A stretch of DNA of 64,000 nucleotides from Prinsepia uniflora (Eukaryota > Streptophyta > Magnoliopsida > Rosales > Rosaceae), in assembly GCA_032719365.1 (NCBI GenBank), contig CM064862.1, positions 88,338,503 through 88,402,502 of the forward strand, given 5' to 3'. Under the pieces are notes generated by a model. The model worked only from the letters and a program-made list of their open reading frames with translations. It did no database searches and had not been told where the DNA came from. The position numbers were made by a program, and so were the translations under genes. Each line of letters opens with the position of its first letter. Positions within the stretch are counted from its first letter, which is position 1. Positions 23,532 to 35,930 of this stretch are shown one piece after another.

Positions 23532-23695
23532 GTTCATACTTGATTTTCATGTCATTCTTGAATTCAGCTTTCAACACTTCACAATTTTCAGTATACACAA
23601 TATTATCAACGTAATTTTGGGACAATCAATGTTCTTCCATCTTCAGTAGTCTGCATGTAATAAGTTGTTTTAGTAGGACTCCTCTGATGTTGATA
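23532..23695 (-). pseudogene. Ty1/copia RT fragment, upstream half of the gene split at 7763
   Basis: On the minus strand it contains blocks resembling copia reverse transcriptase just past the catalytic loop, for example AEFKNDMKIKYE at the left edge, which joins in sense to FDLGLLHHFL at 7763. Stops and shifts are frequent. It is bounded on the right by an inserted LTR (23696) and on the left by LTR3. The active-site YVDD itself is not readable in frame. Confidence 0.6.
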
Positions 23696-24344
23696 TGACC
23701 CAACCTGGAAATCACCTTATATACCATATTGGGTCCTGCTCCCGTCTGACGGGTTACCCAAAATACCAAGTTACCATTGAAACCCTGTTAGACAAAGTAT
23801 ACCTGTATACACGTGAGCTTATGCCTCTGCTCCGTAAGCAGCTTTGATTCCCGTGCAGCGGCCCTGAAGGGTTTCAAAATCAGAAAAATGTGTGAGTGGA
23901 TGGATCGTAAAATAATATTTTTAAAACAAATTTTTGAAAACGAATCGTAAAACATAATCATTGCCCTCCATTTTGGAAAACTATGCATGCATCAAGAGAA
24001 ATTCTTAATCCCAATAAATAAACAGTATAAAACAAACATCGAAGTATGTACAATAGTACAAAATCCAATAGTAACGTAAACCAAGACAACCTTAAAACCC
24101 ATACCAAATACCAATTAATGTATGATCATACTAATGCACAATCACAACAATCACATCAACCCACCAATCATATCGAGCCACTACTCGTAGGCCAATATCA
24201 CTCGGGAAAACAGAACCCTGTTCTGGATGGTCGAGTGTCCGGGAAAACAGAGCCCAACTTTGGACGTCAAGGTATCACCCAGAAAAACAGAGCCCAGCAC
24301 TGGACGTCTAAGTGTGGACCGATCCCAGGAAAACAGAGTCCAGA
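23696..24344 (-). repeat. Truncated gypsy LTR (LTR5)
   Basis: Starts TGACCCAACCTGG and carries the family marker GTGAGTGGA...GCATGCATC (about 23890-23996). It runs through a roughly 46-bp minisatellite (24195-24344, unit with GGAAAACAGAGCCCA) and then joins copia gag sequence directly at a shared TCCAG. The remaining three quarters of the LTR and the copia segment between gag and RT are missing, so a deletion followed the insertion. Confidence 0.65.
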
Positions 24345-24640
24345 ACTCATAGTTGCAACCATCAAAGATTGGAGCACGTAGCTCAGCTCCAGTAGCTCCA
24401 TCCATGTTAGACCTTGCTATTCCTTCACAGATATGCCCCAATACCAAGATCAAGCACCAAATTTCTCTAATACCACAGTTAGAGGTTCATCAGATCCGTG
24501 ATGATCCGAATGCAGCTAGAAGAGCAAATCGTGTAAGAAGTCAAAATCACGTAATCTCCTATCTTGTTTGAATTGGGATTAACCTGTGTGATATTTTAAT
24601 TACTTCTTCTTAGATATTTCAATTTATTTTTATAAACACA
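24345..24640 (-). pseudogene. Ty1/copia gag start, primer site and partial 5' LTR (element 1)
   Basis: On the minus strand gag starts at 24405 (MDGATGAELRAPIFDGCNYE) and is cut at 24345. Upstream, about 24463-24475, lies GTGGTATTAGAG, an initiator tRNA-Met primer site with one mismatch, then LTR sequence nearly identical to 46420-46560 until about 24600. Together with 23532-23695 and 6464-7763 this forms one dismembered minus-strand copia element. Confidence 0.7.
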
Positions 24641-24888
24641 TTTCACACCATCGAAATATATGAAGAAAAAAAAGTTTATCAACAATTTTTTATTTTACTA
24701 ATTTTCTAATTTCCTTACATATTTTCTAATTTCTTAATTTCCTAACATATTTTTTTTTCTAACATATTTTCTAATTTCCTATCACATTTTATATTTCCTA
24801 ATTCATAACATACTTTCTATTTTCATATTTTCCTAATAAATCTTCTAATTTCCTACATTATTTCTATACAAATAACCAACAATTTCAG
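24641..24888. repeat. AT-rich degenerate minisatellite
   Basis: Repeats of TATTTTCTAATTTCCTAACA-like units; no gene. It lies on the left of the solo LTR whose right flank (45723 onward) leads to a CACTA-type terminus, so it may belong to the same DNA transposon. Confidence 0.4.
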
Positions 24889-25056
24889 TGTAACGACTCG
24901 TCCCGAATATCGGGATTAAATACTAATTAATTATGATCTAGAATAATTAATCGGGGATTAGTTGAGAGAAATCGGGCGAAATGTGCAAAATGACCGTTTT
25001 GCCCCTAGGCGTGGGCAAAATGTTGACTTTTGACCCGAGAGATCTGATGGCCAAGA

Positions 25057-27669
25057 TGACAAGACCCATCCCGATTATCCCTCGATAATCGTGAAAGATC
25101 CTGCTCCCGTCTGACAATAACTCGAAAATACCAAAATTAATTTTAAATATATACATATAGAACATACAAACGATAAACATTGTCAGACAAGGGATAGTTC
25201 AGTATTCCGAGACCGTTGACCTAGTCAACAGGTTTACAGAGCATAGGAAATATTTATAAGTAGGGAACAAAATCCTACGCTGCAAAGTGTCTGAGTACGT
25301 ACGGTCCGTTTATTCCTCAGCCTCGATATTAGCCTCAGTACCTGTGCACTGGCCTGGAGGGCAAATAAAACATCAAAGGTGTGAGTGGACAAAAATCAAG
25401 TTTAGAAATACATTTATCAAAATATAGTCTTACCCTCCAGTTTTCACAAACATGCATGCATATCATAACTTATAAATCAAATAATTAAGATATGAATATA
25501 AATCTCAAACATCAATAAAAACACAGAATCCAGGTCCAATATAGAGTCACGTTATCCCTGCAAAGCGTGCAAATCAATGGGCTCAAGGACCGCTCAAATC
25601 CCGAGCATCCGCCGCTGTGAACACATCATCAGCCGGCAATCCGGATCTCATGAACACATCACTTACCGATCCATATATAACTCAGCACATCTGATCTGAG
25701 TCAAGCCTCCCTCGGCTGCTCGACAAAGATCGTGCTACGTGACCTCTTCGGGGTAAACACTTCCATCCCGAAGGCGAGCGTTATCTCCAGGGTGCATTTC
25801 GGGGGAAACATATTCCACACCGAAAGCCCTTATATATCATCATCATGAAAACTAGTGAAAACAGTTGCATGTAATATCAAAACCATTTTTGAACTGGGCT
25901 TTAAGCCCCAAAACACTTTTCTCAAATCCATAAACCTATCCACGCAAACCTGCGCAATCAAAATCAAGTTCAAACCCCGAGCCTTAGCTCGAAATATCAA
26001 TTTTACCGTTTTCTCGAAAATCGTGCCCAAAAGCATATAAAATAATATAATATTCCAAAAATAATATAATATTCCCAAAAATCCGGAAATCATCATATCA
26101 AAGTATTAATCATACCAAATCATTTCCAATCATATTGTAAAGCATTTAAAACATATATGCATGCATTTAGGGTAGAAAACAAAAGTCCACTCACACACCG
26201 TCCAGATTGTTCCGTTTCGAGTTGTTCGTATTCTTCCGACGTCCTGAAAGTATTCGGGCCTGTCAAACAAGTAATATAATGTTACTAGCTTATCACATAA
26301 TCCCCTGTACGAATTTTCCTAATTGTTGGAATAAAATAATATTATTTTAAACGTAATCTATACGCTTTGGGTACACAAAACTACTCTCAGTTCATATCTG
26401 ATTGACCTGAAACCAACGTTAATAGGTCCGTATCATCGAGAGTATCAAAATAGTTGTTGGACCCTTCCTCAAATTCCCAGCCACGCGCCCCCACGCGCCG
26501 CCGCAAGCGGCTGCGCGTGACAGCCACACGCCGTGAACAGTGCCTGCTACAGTGTCTCTCTCTCGCCCGTTTCTCTGGTATTCGGGTCTGCGACCCGCGA
26601 TCAGACCCGACTTGATTTCCTTCAATTCCAACTCAATTTCTTCTGTTATTTCATTCATTACTATCAGTTCAATCTAACTTACGGTTCTGTAACGTCAATT
26701 TAAACAATTAAGCCCTAAAACTCCTCGACTCACGAAGAACACTCATCGGATCCTAATTCGGGTTTGACCTCAAATCGACCTGTTTCCTTCAATTGTTCAT
26801 ACCAGAAGCATCATAGGACTATTATAAACACGAATTCGAAATCAATTTCATGAAATTTTACCTCTAAGTAACTCGACTCAAGCTCGATTTTTCAAAATAG
26901 TTGTAGGGTCTGTTCTTCCCCAATTCAGCTCCAATTTTTGTTCCAATTGATTGGGTTCGAGTTGTTCAGCTCCCAGCAAGCTTAATATCACGTCCAATTG
27001 GAACGAAACCGTCTGGAAATCCAAATTCGAAAATGAAGATTTTGAATGATTTTCGGTTAAGGGCAGTAGGGTGTTTTCTTAGGTTTGTTTGGTTCCTCTT
27101 CGGTTTTTCACTCTTCAATTTAGCTAATTGGGCGCTCAATTTCTCTTGTTGCAACCGAAATCGATTAAGGAGAAGGATGAAGTCCTCTGTTCAGTGTTTG
27201 AAGATTTTGGTCGTGTACGGTTACTGTTCACCCAACAATCACATGTTTATTAACTTCAATTAGGTAATTAATCCATGCCACTAATCATCCCTAAGAAGTG
27301 ACATTTGTCACTTGATGAAATACATGAGTCATTTAATGGCATGAATCAGCAAGGTAAAGTGGATTGATAATTATCCTTCCACCGTCCAAGTATAATCCAC
27401 CCAAAATTTCCATTTTACCCTTGTGGTCACAAATGACCATTGTGCCCCTGAACTTCCCAGACCCATAACTTTTTCATACGAACTCCGTTTTCGACGTGCC
27501 ACCTGTCTACGGATTCAGCGTCTCGGGACCTACACAACGGTCCTCGAAAAATGTGCAAAAAGTACTCCCAACAAAAATTCAACTTTTAGCCACATCGTTC
27601 CAAGGGTAAAAACGTCATTTTTGCATTATTTTAATCTTTTACAATTTTTGGATTTTTCGGGGCGTTACA
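25057..27669 (-). repeat. 3' LTR of the outer chromovirus
   Basis: 2613 bp; coding sense TGTAACGCCCCG...GGGTCTTGTCA. It shows the family pattern: GTGAGTGGACAAA...GCATGCATAT (25381-25460) and ATGCATGCATTT...GTCCACTCACAC (26157-26198), then ACGCGCCCCCACGCGCC (about 26484). No matching LTR lies at the other end. Confidence 0.8.
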
Positions 27670-27690
27670 ACCTTTCCCCCTTAGGGAATT
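27670..27690 (-). promoter_or_regulatory. Polypurine tract of the outer chromovirus
   Basis: Minus strand TAAGGGGGAAAGGT abuts the LTR start TGTAACG; this is the expected plus-strand primer for reverse transcription. Confidence 0.75.
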
Positions 27691-27704
27691 TCGTCCCCGA
27701 AATT

Positions 27705-28379
27705 TCATGGAAACAAATACGGGTGCTGTGCTCGCATCTGAGCTTCGGGTTCCCAAGTAGCTTCTTCTACATTCTGATTTCGCTAAAGCACTTTTACTAA
27801 AGGAATTGTCTTTCGACGGAGTACCTTATCCTTTCGATCCAAGATTTGCACAGGTTGTTCTTCAAAGCTTAGGTCTTCCCTGAGCTCAATAGGTTGCTCT
27901 TCTAATACATGGGACTCATCATATACATATTTTCGTAGCATTGACACATGAAAGACATTATGAACTCTGGAAAGCTCCGGTGGTAGTGCTAATCGGTAAG
28001 CAACTCGGCCAATCCGCTCGATAATCTCATAAGGTCCGATGAAACGGGGGCTTAATTTCCCGCGCCTGCCAAATCGTACTATACCTTTCCAAGGGGATAA
28101 CTTTAGGAAAACCCAATCTCCCACTGCAAATTCAAGATCTCTGATTCTCCGATCCACGTAGCTCTTCTGTCTGTCTTGGGCTGCCTTGAGTCTATCTCGG
28201 ATGAGCTTAACCTTCTCCATCGTCAAATCAATCAATTCGGACTTAGACAATCTTCTTTCGCCTACTTCTGTCCAACAAAAAGGGGTTGGGCACTGGCGTC
28301 CATATAGGGCTTCATAAGGTGCCATTCCAATGCTTGCTTGATAACTGTTATTATAGGCGAATTCCATCAGTGGTAAGTG
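27705..28379 (-). pseudogene. Outer chromovirus: integrase C-terminus and chromodomain-like tail
   Basis: Minus-strand continuation of the integrase interrupted at 28379/38908. Readable blocks: LPLMEFAYNNSYQASIGMA, YEALYGRQCPTPFCWTEVGE, then the GPY/F-type region PRFIGPYEIIERIGRVAYRL and HNVFHVSMLRKYV. The chromodomain-like end EEQPVQILDRKDKVLRRK leads to VKVL followed by a TAG stop (27783-27785). The frame then continues with EEATWEPEAQMR to a natural TGA at 27705. The arrangement is that of Tekay/Del-type chromoviruses. Confidence 0.85.
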
Positions 28380-31356
28380 TGACAGGACCCGTCCCAAATA
28401 TGACCTCGATACCCGGGACGAACCCTGCTCCCGTTTGACAATCACACTTACAGTATCAAAATAAACAAACAACCTGCACACAACTATAAGCATAACTATC
28501 AGACAAAGGAGTAACATATACACAGTAGTCAGTCAGAGCATAGTTCTACAAAATGGGCACAAAAGTCCTACAATGCTAGTCTCGCAACGGAAGAACGTCG
28601 GAAGCTCTATGCCTCGATATCTGCCTCAACGTTCACCCCAGCGCTATCACCACGACCTGGAGGGAAGATGTAAAAACCAAAAGTGTGAGTGGACTAGCCC
28701 AAAAGTTTTAAAATCAGTTTATCACTAATTCAAGGTTAAGGCAAAATAAGAATCAGTGTTCCCTCCGTTTTTAAAACAAGCATGCCCAACGAAGTACTAG
28801 AGAATCATAATATGAAACATCATAAGAAACAGAAACACTATAAAATCTCATAAGAAACAGATACACTATAAAATACCATAAGAAGCAGAAACACTATAAC
28901 CGGATATAGAAATCATAGCTTCAGCATCAAATCATCATTTCCGATCAAACCTGCTGGACCTATCCGAGTCTTTAAACTCAATCAGGCCTTAAATGAAATC
29001 CGAGTCTTTAAACTCCCGAGTCTTTAAACTCAATAGGCCTATGGGGGTAATATCAACATATCCGAGTCTTTAAACTCCCGAGTCTTTAAACTCAATCCGG
29101 GCCCGTCCCCTCGACAATATCAATCCGGGTCTTTAAACCCAATATCTAGATCCAGCAAATCCAATCCATATCCAGTGTACAACCAATTCGAAATCTATCG
29201 CCAAACTCGAATTCGAAACCCCCGGTTCAAAGCCCGTCCAGCCTTCCGAACCGACATTCCGAACCCAAATCTGGAAATCCATTCTTATACCCAGAAATCA
29301 CACATAAGCACAAATCATATTTCATAACCCATTTCTCATCATCAGAAAACATTTATAGGTTGAAATCATACTTATGGCACCAAAATCCGAAAACCAGATT
29401 TTCTCGAAAAACGTGCAAAATCTCGGAAATATCTCGAAAAACGTGCAAACTCATCAATCACATATAATTATCATTCAAAGGCATAAAAACATATTTAAGA
29501 TCATAAAACGTCAATAAAACAGTTAGGCATGCTCGAAAGAAGGAAGAGTCCACTCACAAATCCAGAACGAGTCATTCGCGCTCCGGGCTCTCCTCGACTG
29601 TCTCGGGTGCCTCCCGTCCTGTCAAAATGCATCACATAGGGTCACAAATACATCAAGGATCCTAATCCTGATTTCCCCAATTTTTCGGGAATTAATTAAT
29701 ATTTTAATCCTAAACCCTCAACCGTCTGGAGTCCCGAACAATTTCGTAACATCGTCCGATTTACCCGAAAACCACACCACTAAACTCCTTAGGACAATTA
29801 GAACCAAACTCATGTTGGAAGCTTGGCCGGATTCTTCTCCACGCGCCTCCACGCGCCGCCCAAAGTGGCTGCGCGTGGGCCTCACGCGCCTGCTACAGTG
29901 CATCTCCTTCCTCGAGTGAACCCGGTTCACACACCAGGCTGTAACCCGGACCGGCGAGAGCCATTCTCTGCCGTCCAGCCACCATTTCATCTCCTCTCTT
30001 CTCCTGCAGCTTCGTCCAGACACCAGGAATCCATCCCCCTCATTCTCCTGGTTCGATTCGCCCCTCAGCTTCACGACTGAAGCTCGAAAGAAAAACACAG
30101 ATGGCCCCTGTTTTCCTTCCCGGCCGTCCTATGCTTCCCCCCTCACGGTGGCGATTCTAAACTCCTCCCACAACCTCACTGAGTCACACACAACTCACAG
30201 GAACCCTCGACTCACTCTCTAAACCCACGATTTCCCGTTTGAAATTCACGGCCAAACAGAGTACAGAGTACTCACTATCGGCTGAGCTCCGCCGTGTACG
30301 CCCCCGTCACGGCGACTGTCCTACACCACTCCTAGAACCTCCCTGAACATCACTGCACTCACCAATTCCCTCGATTCTCATCCTACCCTCACAACTTTTG
30401 AATTGAAAAACCACGGGAAAATAGAGTAAAGTGGCTTACCCTTCGATTCTGTCTCCACCGCAAGCGCCGCCGCGTACTACGGTGCTTGTTGGTCTCTCTG
30501 CAACCTCCTACGGCTCCCACTGCCTTGGTTTGAGCCACCACACGGCGTAGCCACCACCACGAACTCACGGCCTCCCTGTTTCCTCAAACCTTCGCCGCAC
30601 CACCACCGTGCCGCCGTGCACGATTTCACCACCAAAACCCGATCACCAGTACAACCACTCCTCCATGTCACTCTCACCAATCACTCCTCACTCCCCCTGG
30701 CACAAAATCGATCAAGCTCTCCCAAAATCTCACCCTCTGTTTTCTGTGTTCTTCGAAGGATTGCACGGTTCAAATTGTGCAAAGTGTGGCCGTGCACACT
30801 TTAGAACCCTGTAGAACAATCCAGTGCCCCCACGTGTCCACAATCCTATGGCCAAAACATAAATATCCTACCCCACTCAGCCACTTGTCCTCATCCAATT
30901 GGCTGAAAGAAAATGACCAAAATACCCCTTGTACAATTAATTACCGTTTTGCCCTCGAACGTTCTAGACCCGTATCTTTTCCGTCCGACGTCCGATGACA
31001 GCGTGCCGCCTGTCGTTGAACTCAGGACATCGAGACCTATCTAACGGTCCTCGGTCTACGTGAAAATCACAAGTCCTCCAAAAAGTCAACATTTTCCTCA
31101 ATTACGCAAAATTACGGTAACGCCCCCCTCCTTCCGAACGTCATAACTTTTCCTCCGGTGGTCCGAAGCGAACCTGCCACCTGTCTACGGACTCGTGATG
31201 TCCTAACCTACGTCACGGTCAAGGGTTAACACTCATCTAATCGGTAAGTCAAAAAGTCAACTTTTCGTCTACTATTCACAAGGGCAAAATCGTCCTTTAT
31301 ATACAAAACTTTATAAAATTACATTTTTACCCTTCTCGAAGGTACGGGTTGTTACA
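28380..31356 (-). repeat. 3' LTR of the inner chromovirus
   Basis: 2977 bp, TGTAACAACCCG to GGGTCCTGTCA on the minus strand. It holds the motif pair GTGAGTGGAC...GCATGCCC (28685-28786) and GGCATGCTC...GTCCACTCAC (29526-29556). Between them lie at least five copies of CCGAGTCTTTAAACTC (28962-29096), then the ACGCGCC/GCGCGTG block (29839-29890). Small frames inside (such as 29718-30098) have no homology. Confidence 0.95.
28962..29096. repeat. LTR-internal minisatellite CCGAGTCTTTAAACTC
   Basis: Five copies of the 16-mer in groups of one, two and two, plus a diverged sixth (CCGGGTCTTTAAACCC) near 29125. The same array is present at about 36513-36650 in the other LTR. The reverse-complement unit occurs in LTR3 (16597-16690, 22903-22920). 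Confidence 0.9.
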
Positions 31357-31373
31357 ATCTACCCCCCTAAAAA
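31357..31373 (-). promoter_or_regulatory. Polypurine tract of the inner chromovirus
   Basis: Minus strand TTAGGGGGGTAGAT directly before the 3' LTR start; plus-strand primer in reverse transcription. Confidence 0.8.
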
Positions 31374-31391
31374 GAATTTCGTCCCCGAAAT

Positions 31392-34300
31392 TCAGTGAAA
31401 TAAGTAAGGGTATTGTTCCCGCATCAATGCCTCAGGTTCCCACGTAGCTTCTTCCACTTGATGATTTCTCCATAACACCTTAACCATGGGAACCGTTTTC
31501 CTTCGTAAAACCTTATCCTTCCGATCCAAAATCGCTACAGGCTGCTCCTCGAAACTCAAGTCTTCCCTCAGTTCAACTGGTTGTGCTTCCAGAACATGCG
31601 AATCATCTCGAATATACTTCCGAAGCATAGAGACATGAAAGACATTATGTACCTTTTCCAAATCTGCTGGTAAAGCCAATCGATATGCAACAGGACCAAT
31701 CCGTTCTATGATCTCATAAGGTCCAATGTAACGAGGACTCAACTTCCCTCGTCTGCCGAACCGCACAATTCCTTTCCAAGGGGACAACTTCATGAAAACC
31801 CAGTCTCCTACGACAAACTCCAAATCCCTGATCCTACGGTCGGCGTAACTCTTCTGTCGGTCCTGAGCTGCCTTCAATCGATCCCTGATCAATGCCACTT
31901 TTTCCTGAGTAAGCTCCACCAATTCAGAAGTAGTCAACTTCCTCTCACCAACCTCAGTCCAACACAATGGAGTCCGACACTGTCGCCCATACAAAGCCTC
32001 GTAAGGAGCCATCCCAATGCTCTCTTGATAACTGTTATTGTAGGCGAACTCCATCAAAGGTAAATGAGACTCCCACGTACCCTGGAACTGCAAGACACAA
32101 GCTCGCATCATATCCTCGAGAATCTGAATAGTCCACTCCGACTGTCCATCTGTCTGAGGATGAAATGCAGTACTGAAATGCAATTTAGTCCCAAAAGCTT
32201 CATGTAAGCTCTGCCAAAATCGGGAAGTGAATCTCGGATCTCTGTCAGATACTATCGACTCTGGGGTCCCATGCAACCGAATAATCTCATCTATGAACAA
32301 CTGTTCAAATTGCGCTAACCTGAAGGTCTCCCGTACTGGCAAGAAATGAGCAGACTTCATAAGTCGATCCACAATAACCCACACACCATCGTGTCCCTTC
32401 GGTGTTCTCGGAAGCTTGAACACAAAATCCATCGTCAGGTGATCCCATTTCCACTCGGGGATCGGCAAGGGTTACATTGCTCCATAGGGTCTCTGTCGCT
32501 CGGCTTTTACCTGTTGACAGATCAAGCATTTACTGACATATTCTGCAATCTCACGTTTCATTCCCGACCACCAGTAATGCTCTCGAAGTGTACGATACAT
32601 CTTGGTCCCACCAGGATGCATCGCATAAGCTGAACAGTGAGCCTCATCCAGTATCACTTTCTTCAATGCTTCATCCTCAGGTACGCACAACCGTCCACCC
32701 TTAACCAAGGCTCCATCCTCACGGATCTCAAAGTCCTGTCTCTCTCCAGCCCCGACCTCAATCCGAATGATACCCAGAATAGGGTCCTCAAACTGAGCAT
32801 CAATAACCTGATCAATCAAAACAGGTCGCACATGGAAACTCGCTAGGAGTGCTCCCTGATCATCCACAGTTAACTCTACTCCCAACCTGCGGAGCTCAAC
32901 CAGCAACAGTAACCGTACTGTCCTCAAATGCGACAAAGAACTAGCTGATTTCCTGTTCAAAGCATCGGCTACCACATTAGCCTTCCCTGGGTGATACTCA
33001 ATAGTGCAGTCGTAGTCCTTAAGCAACTCCAACCAACGGCGCTGTCTCAGATTCAATTCCTTTTGAGTGAACAAATACTTCAAGCTCTTGTGGTCCGTAA
33101 AGATCCTGCACCTCTCGCCGTACAAATAATGCCGCCAAATCTTCAGTGCATGAACCACCGCTGCTAGTTCCAAATCATGTGTAGGGTAGTTCATCTCATG
33201 GGGTTTCAATTGCCGGGAAGCATAAGCAATCACTCTCCCATGCTGCATCAAGACAAAACCCAAGCCTTGCAAAGAAGCGTCACTGTACACCTCAAACTCC
33301 CCACTATCATCTGGAAGGGCTAACACAGGAGCAGATGTCAACCGCCTTTTAAGCTCCTGAAAACTCTGTTCACAGTTCTCATCCCACTCAAACCGAACTC
33401 CCTTCCGAGTCAACCTCGTCAACGGTGCTGCTAGAATAGAAAAGCCCTCAATGAAACGCCGATAATAGCCTGCTAAGCCCAGAAAACTCCGGATCTCCGT
33501 CACCGTCTTGGGCTGTTCCCACTTCGCTACCGCCTCAACCTTCTGAGGATCCACGCTGATGCCCTCGGCCGAAATCACATGGCCAAGAAATCCAACACTG
33601 GTCAACCAGAATTGACACTTACTCAGTTTCGCATACAACTGATGCCCCCTCAAGGTCTCAAGCACGAGTCTCAAATGTTTCTCATGTGCCTTCGCACTCT
33701 TCGAATATACCAAAATGTCATCAATGAATACGATCACAAAACGATCCAAGTATGGCCGGAACACTCGGTTCATAAGATCCATAAAAGCTGCTGGGGCATT
33801 AGTCAAACCAAAAGGCATCACAACAAACTCATAATGACCGTACCTGGTCTGGAAAGCTGTCTTCGGTACATCCTCCTCTTTAACCCTTAACTGATGATAA
33901 CCGGAGCGAAGATCAATCTTCGAAAAATACTGTGCTCCCTTTAACTGGTCAAACAAATCATCAATCCGGGGTAGGGGATACTTATTCCGAATAGTTACCT
34001 TATTCAGTTGTCTGTAATCCACACACAATCTCAATCCTCCGTCCTTTTTCTTAACAAACAAAACAGGTGCTCCCCAAGGTGACATACTCGGTCGAATGAA
34101 TCCTATATCGACCAACTCTTGCAACTGGGCCTTAAGTTCCCTCAATTCTGCAGGTGCCATACGGTAAGGAGTCTGTGAAATAGGCTGTGTACCTGGAAGA
34201 AGATCAATCGTGAACTCGAGGTCTCGGTGTGGGGGTAGTCCTGGCAACTCCTCGGGAAAAACATCGGGAAATTCCCGCACCACTGGTATGTCCTCCGCCC

Positions 34301-35843
34301 TCACTGGCGTAGCACGTATATCCACCACATGAGCTATGTAACCTTGGCATCCCTTACGCAACAACTTGCTAGCCTCAAGTGCCGAAATAACTCCAGTAGG
34401 AAATGCATGCTGATCCCCCTGAAACGTAGTCTCTGATAACCCGGGACTCCGAAAAGTCACTCTCCTATCGAAACATTCGATAGAAGCATGATGTCTCGTT
34501 AACCAGTCCATACCCAAAATAACATCAAAGTCCCGTAGATCCAATAGTAACAAATCTGCCATTAACTCAACCTCACCTACCATCACCAGACACTCTCTCA
34601 ATACCTGAGTCACTACCAACACCTTCCCAGTAGGTGTACTTACCCCTAAAGCACAATCCAAAGTAGACACCTCCCTCTCCGTCACCAAACTACAACTCCG
34701 AGCTACAAAGGAATGGGTAGCCCCGGGATCTATCAAAGCAAAAACAGTGTGACCAAGTATGGTGAGTGTACCTGTCACCACTCCCGGTGCTGACCTAGCC
34801 TTCTGCTGAGTCATAGTAAAAACTCGCGCCTGAGGTCCCGATGACCTACCGCGCCCCCTGGAACTGCTCGTGGCACCACCGCCACCCCTAGGGCCTGCTA
34901 CCCCTGACACTGAAGCAGTACTCCGCCCGGGTTCCGCTACACCTCTGCCTGCTCCACTCTCCGAAGCTAACAATGGGCACTCTCTCCGGAAATGTCCTCG
35001 CTCTCCGCAATAGAAGCAAGTATCCCTACCGGGTCCACCGGTATGCCTCCCTGTAGAAGCCACTGAAGTCGCACTCGCCTGAGGAGTCGGCTGTGCCCTA
35101 GCTCCTCGAAATCCAGAGCCCTGAAAACTCCCTGGTCGGACATACCGGGCTCCACCAGCCGATGATGATCCACCAAAATTACCCCGTTTCGGGGGCCTCT
35201 GACTCGATGCTCCTGGAAATGAATGCTCTCGGCGTCGAACACTGCCCGAATACTGTGGTCTAGCAGGTAAACTGACCTCAACCCTGACAGCAGCATCAGA
35301 TAACTCCCGAAATGTAGCAAAAGAGCTAGCTATCACTATGGCCCTGATCTCTCCCCGAAGGCCCAACTCAAACCGGCGGCACTTCTCCGCCTCGGTCGCC
35401 ACAAATGCAAGAGCGAAACGAGATAGCATCTGGAATCTCTGCTCATATTCAGCAACTGTCAAATTCCCTTGCTTTAGCTGAAGAAATTCTGCCTCCTTCG
35501 CATCCCGGAAAGAACGGGGATAGTACTGATCGAGAAACCGCTCCCGGAAAGTCTCCCATGCCACGGTATGTGCATCCCAGCCGGACAGTTCCAACGTGTA
35601 CCACCACTCGTATGCAGCTCCATCCAACAGAAAAGTAGCTAACAAAACCCGATCCTCTGGAGGACAGTGCATCACCCCAAAAATACGCTCAAGCCGGGTG
35701 ATCCACCGGTGAGCTTCCTCTGGATCGGCCCCACCACTGAACGTAGTAGCCCCAAGCCTCTGGGCTCTCTCGATCGAAGCGCTCTCAGTCCCTCTCGCCG
35801 CTTCATCTTCCGGTCGTGGAGGGGGTTCACGTCTCGGAGGCAT
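31392..35843 (-). pseudogene. Inner chromovirus Gag-Pol polyprotein, one premature stop
   Basis: A single frame of 1484 codons from the ATG at 35843 (MPPRREPPPRPEDE) to the TGA at 31392, with one internal TAA at 32472-32474 (codon 1124) between the integrase zinc finger and core. Domains by residue: Gag about 30-195; CCHC knuckle C276, C279, H284, C289; protease LIDPGATHSF about 370-379 and ILGMDWL about 443; RT about 557-715 with VFIDD at 705-709; RNase H about 848-966 (YSDAS, HDLELAAV, FTDHKSL, ADAL); integrase HHCC 1069-1109 (MHPGGTKMY, CLICQQ), core MDF, SDRDPRF and SEWTIQILED; GPY-type segment YIGPYEIIERIG; chromodomain-like tail to YPYLFH. Every catalytic motif is legible. Apart from the stop, the protease triplet DPG (canonical DS/TG) is the only oddity. 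Confidence 0.95.
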
Positions 35844-35916
35844 GATCAATCGTACGCTGAAAGAGGCATAGAGTTAGTAAAACAATCCTAGACCCAACAC
35901 AAATCGACAAACCTAT

Positions 35917-35928
35917 GCTCTAATACCA
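35917..35928 (-). promoter_or_regulatory. Primer-binding site of the inner chromovirus
   Basis: Minus strand TGGTATTAGAGC, initiator tRNA-Met type with one mismatch, two bases after the 5' LTR end. Confidence 0.85.
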
Positions 35929-35930
35929 AT

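Noticed and set aside
27423..27800. 125-codon frame across the polypurine tract
   Set aside because: Spans LTR, polypurine tract and the antisense of pol; it is a shadow.
28962..29130. CRISPR-like regular repeats
   Set aside because: CCGAGTCTTTAAACTC units are irregularly spaced, in plant LTR DNA, and identical in both LTRs; this is a minisatellite.
29718..30098. 126-codon open frame in the inner LTR, repeated at 37269-37649
   Set aside because: It lies in LTR sequence, has no domain, and overlaps an equally long frame on the other strand; its duplication only reflects the two LTRs.
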